Assembly: GCF_016919165.1 (NCBI RefSeq)
Contig: NZ_JAFFPS010000069.1
Location: 1 to 23,504 of the forward strand
Direction: 5' to 3'
Source of the DNA: Leptospira chreensis
Lineage (GTDB): Bacteria; Spirochaetota; Leptospiria; Leptospirales; Leptospiraceae
Length of the DNA: 23,504 nt
The notes under the pieces were generated by a model. The model was not told the origin of the DNA. It ran no database searches and saw only the letters and a list, made by a program, of their open reading frames with translations. The translations under genes were made by a program, and so were the position numbers. Positions 23,451-23,504 of the stretch are shown here, piece after piece; position 1 is the stretch's first letter, and each line of letters starts with the position of its first letter.

Positions 23451-23504
23451 ACTTTTATGGGGAGTTTGATTCGAAATAAAGTTCCCTTGCCCCAAACCGT
23501 TTCC
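23447..23504 (-). CDS. Sensor histidine kinase, C-terminal end only
   Basis: The last 18 codons of a gene that enters from the right edge, minus strand, reading ETVWGKGTLFRIKLPIKV and a TGA at 23447-23449. The pattern WGKGTLFRIKLP matches the G2 box and final strand of the HATPase domain of histidine kinases. Its stop overlaps the start of the response regulator gene (ATGA), so the two are coupled and probably form a kinase-regulator pair. Nothing more of the kinase can be seen. Confidence 0.75.
   Translation of the reverse strand, partial: ETVWGKGTLFRIKLPIKV

Overview
The window looks like a chromosomal segment from a spirochaete, most likely a saprophyte-type Leptospira. This is inferred from gene content and style: AT-rich DNA, several TTG/GTG starts, Leptospira-like lipoprotein signal peptides (Cys after LVLA, LFFVS or TILA), and the run rpsF-ssb-rpsR-rplI-dnaB-aspS-phoH-7TM-HD. 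No 16S or other phylogenetic marker is present, so the species is not claimed. The DNA is almost fully coding. I see no tRNA, rRNA, insertion sequence, prophage or CRISPR array. The longest stretch between genes is about 136 bases (16588-16723).

Layout. (1) 1-5931, minus strand: a tightly packed housekeeping operon, read from rpsF (bS6) through ssb, rpsR (bS18), rplI (bL9), dnaB, aspS and phoH into a 7TM-HD (PgpH-like) gene cut by the window edge. A perfect 8-bp hairpin lies in the rpsF leader. (2) 6024-6806, plus: an unrecognised six-helix membrane protein whose 3' end overlaps the next gene convergently. (3) 6761-10695, minus: an envelope cluster of a secreted TPR protein, a lipoprotein and a CapA-like metallophosphoesterase. 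(4) 10734-16587, plus: the most unusual region, an apparent six-gene operon encoding a membrane-anchored helical protein, a NifS/IscS-type cysteine desulfurase, a CHAT caspase-like protease with one transmembrane helix, a secreted protein, an ECF-like sigma factor and a small soluble protein. It ends in a structured 3' region with a strong intrinsic terminator. (5) 16724-21770, minus: a NamZ-like (DUF1343) lipoprotein, a secreted protein, a DUF2797 zinc-cluster protein, an RluA-family pseudouridine synthase, a small membrane protein and ychF. (6) 21813-23048, plus: a FlgT-like lipoprotein with a clear promoter. (7) 23070 to the end, minus: a single-domain response regulator, translationally coupled to the last codons of a histidine kinase.

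How they fit together. Region 1 couples ribosome assembly, replication and aminoacylation. Regions 3, 5 and 6 are mainly cell-envelope functions. Region 4 is the candidate new system. It would let a periplasmic or membrane signal reach the CHAT protease (predicted His207/Cys242, one TM helix at about 335-353), which could cleave a regulator, perhaps the small protein from 16063-16587, and so free the sigma factor encoded between them. The gene calls rest on visible motifs. The signalling model is inference.
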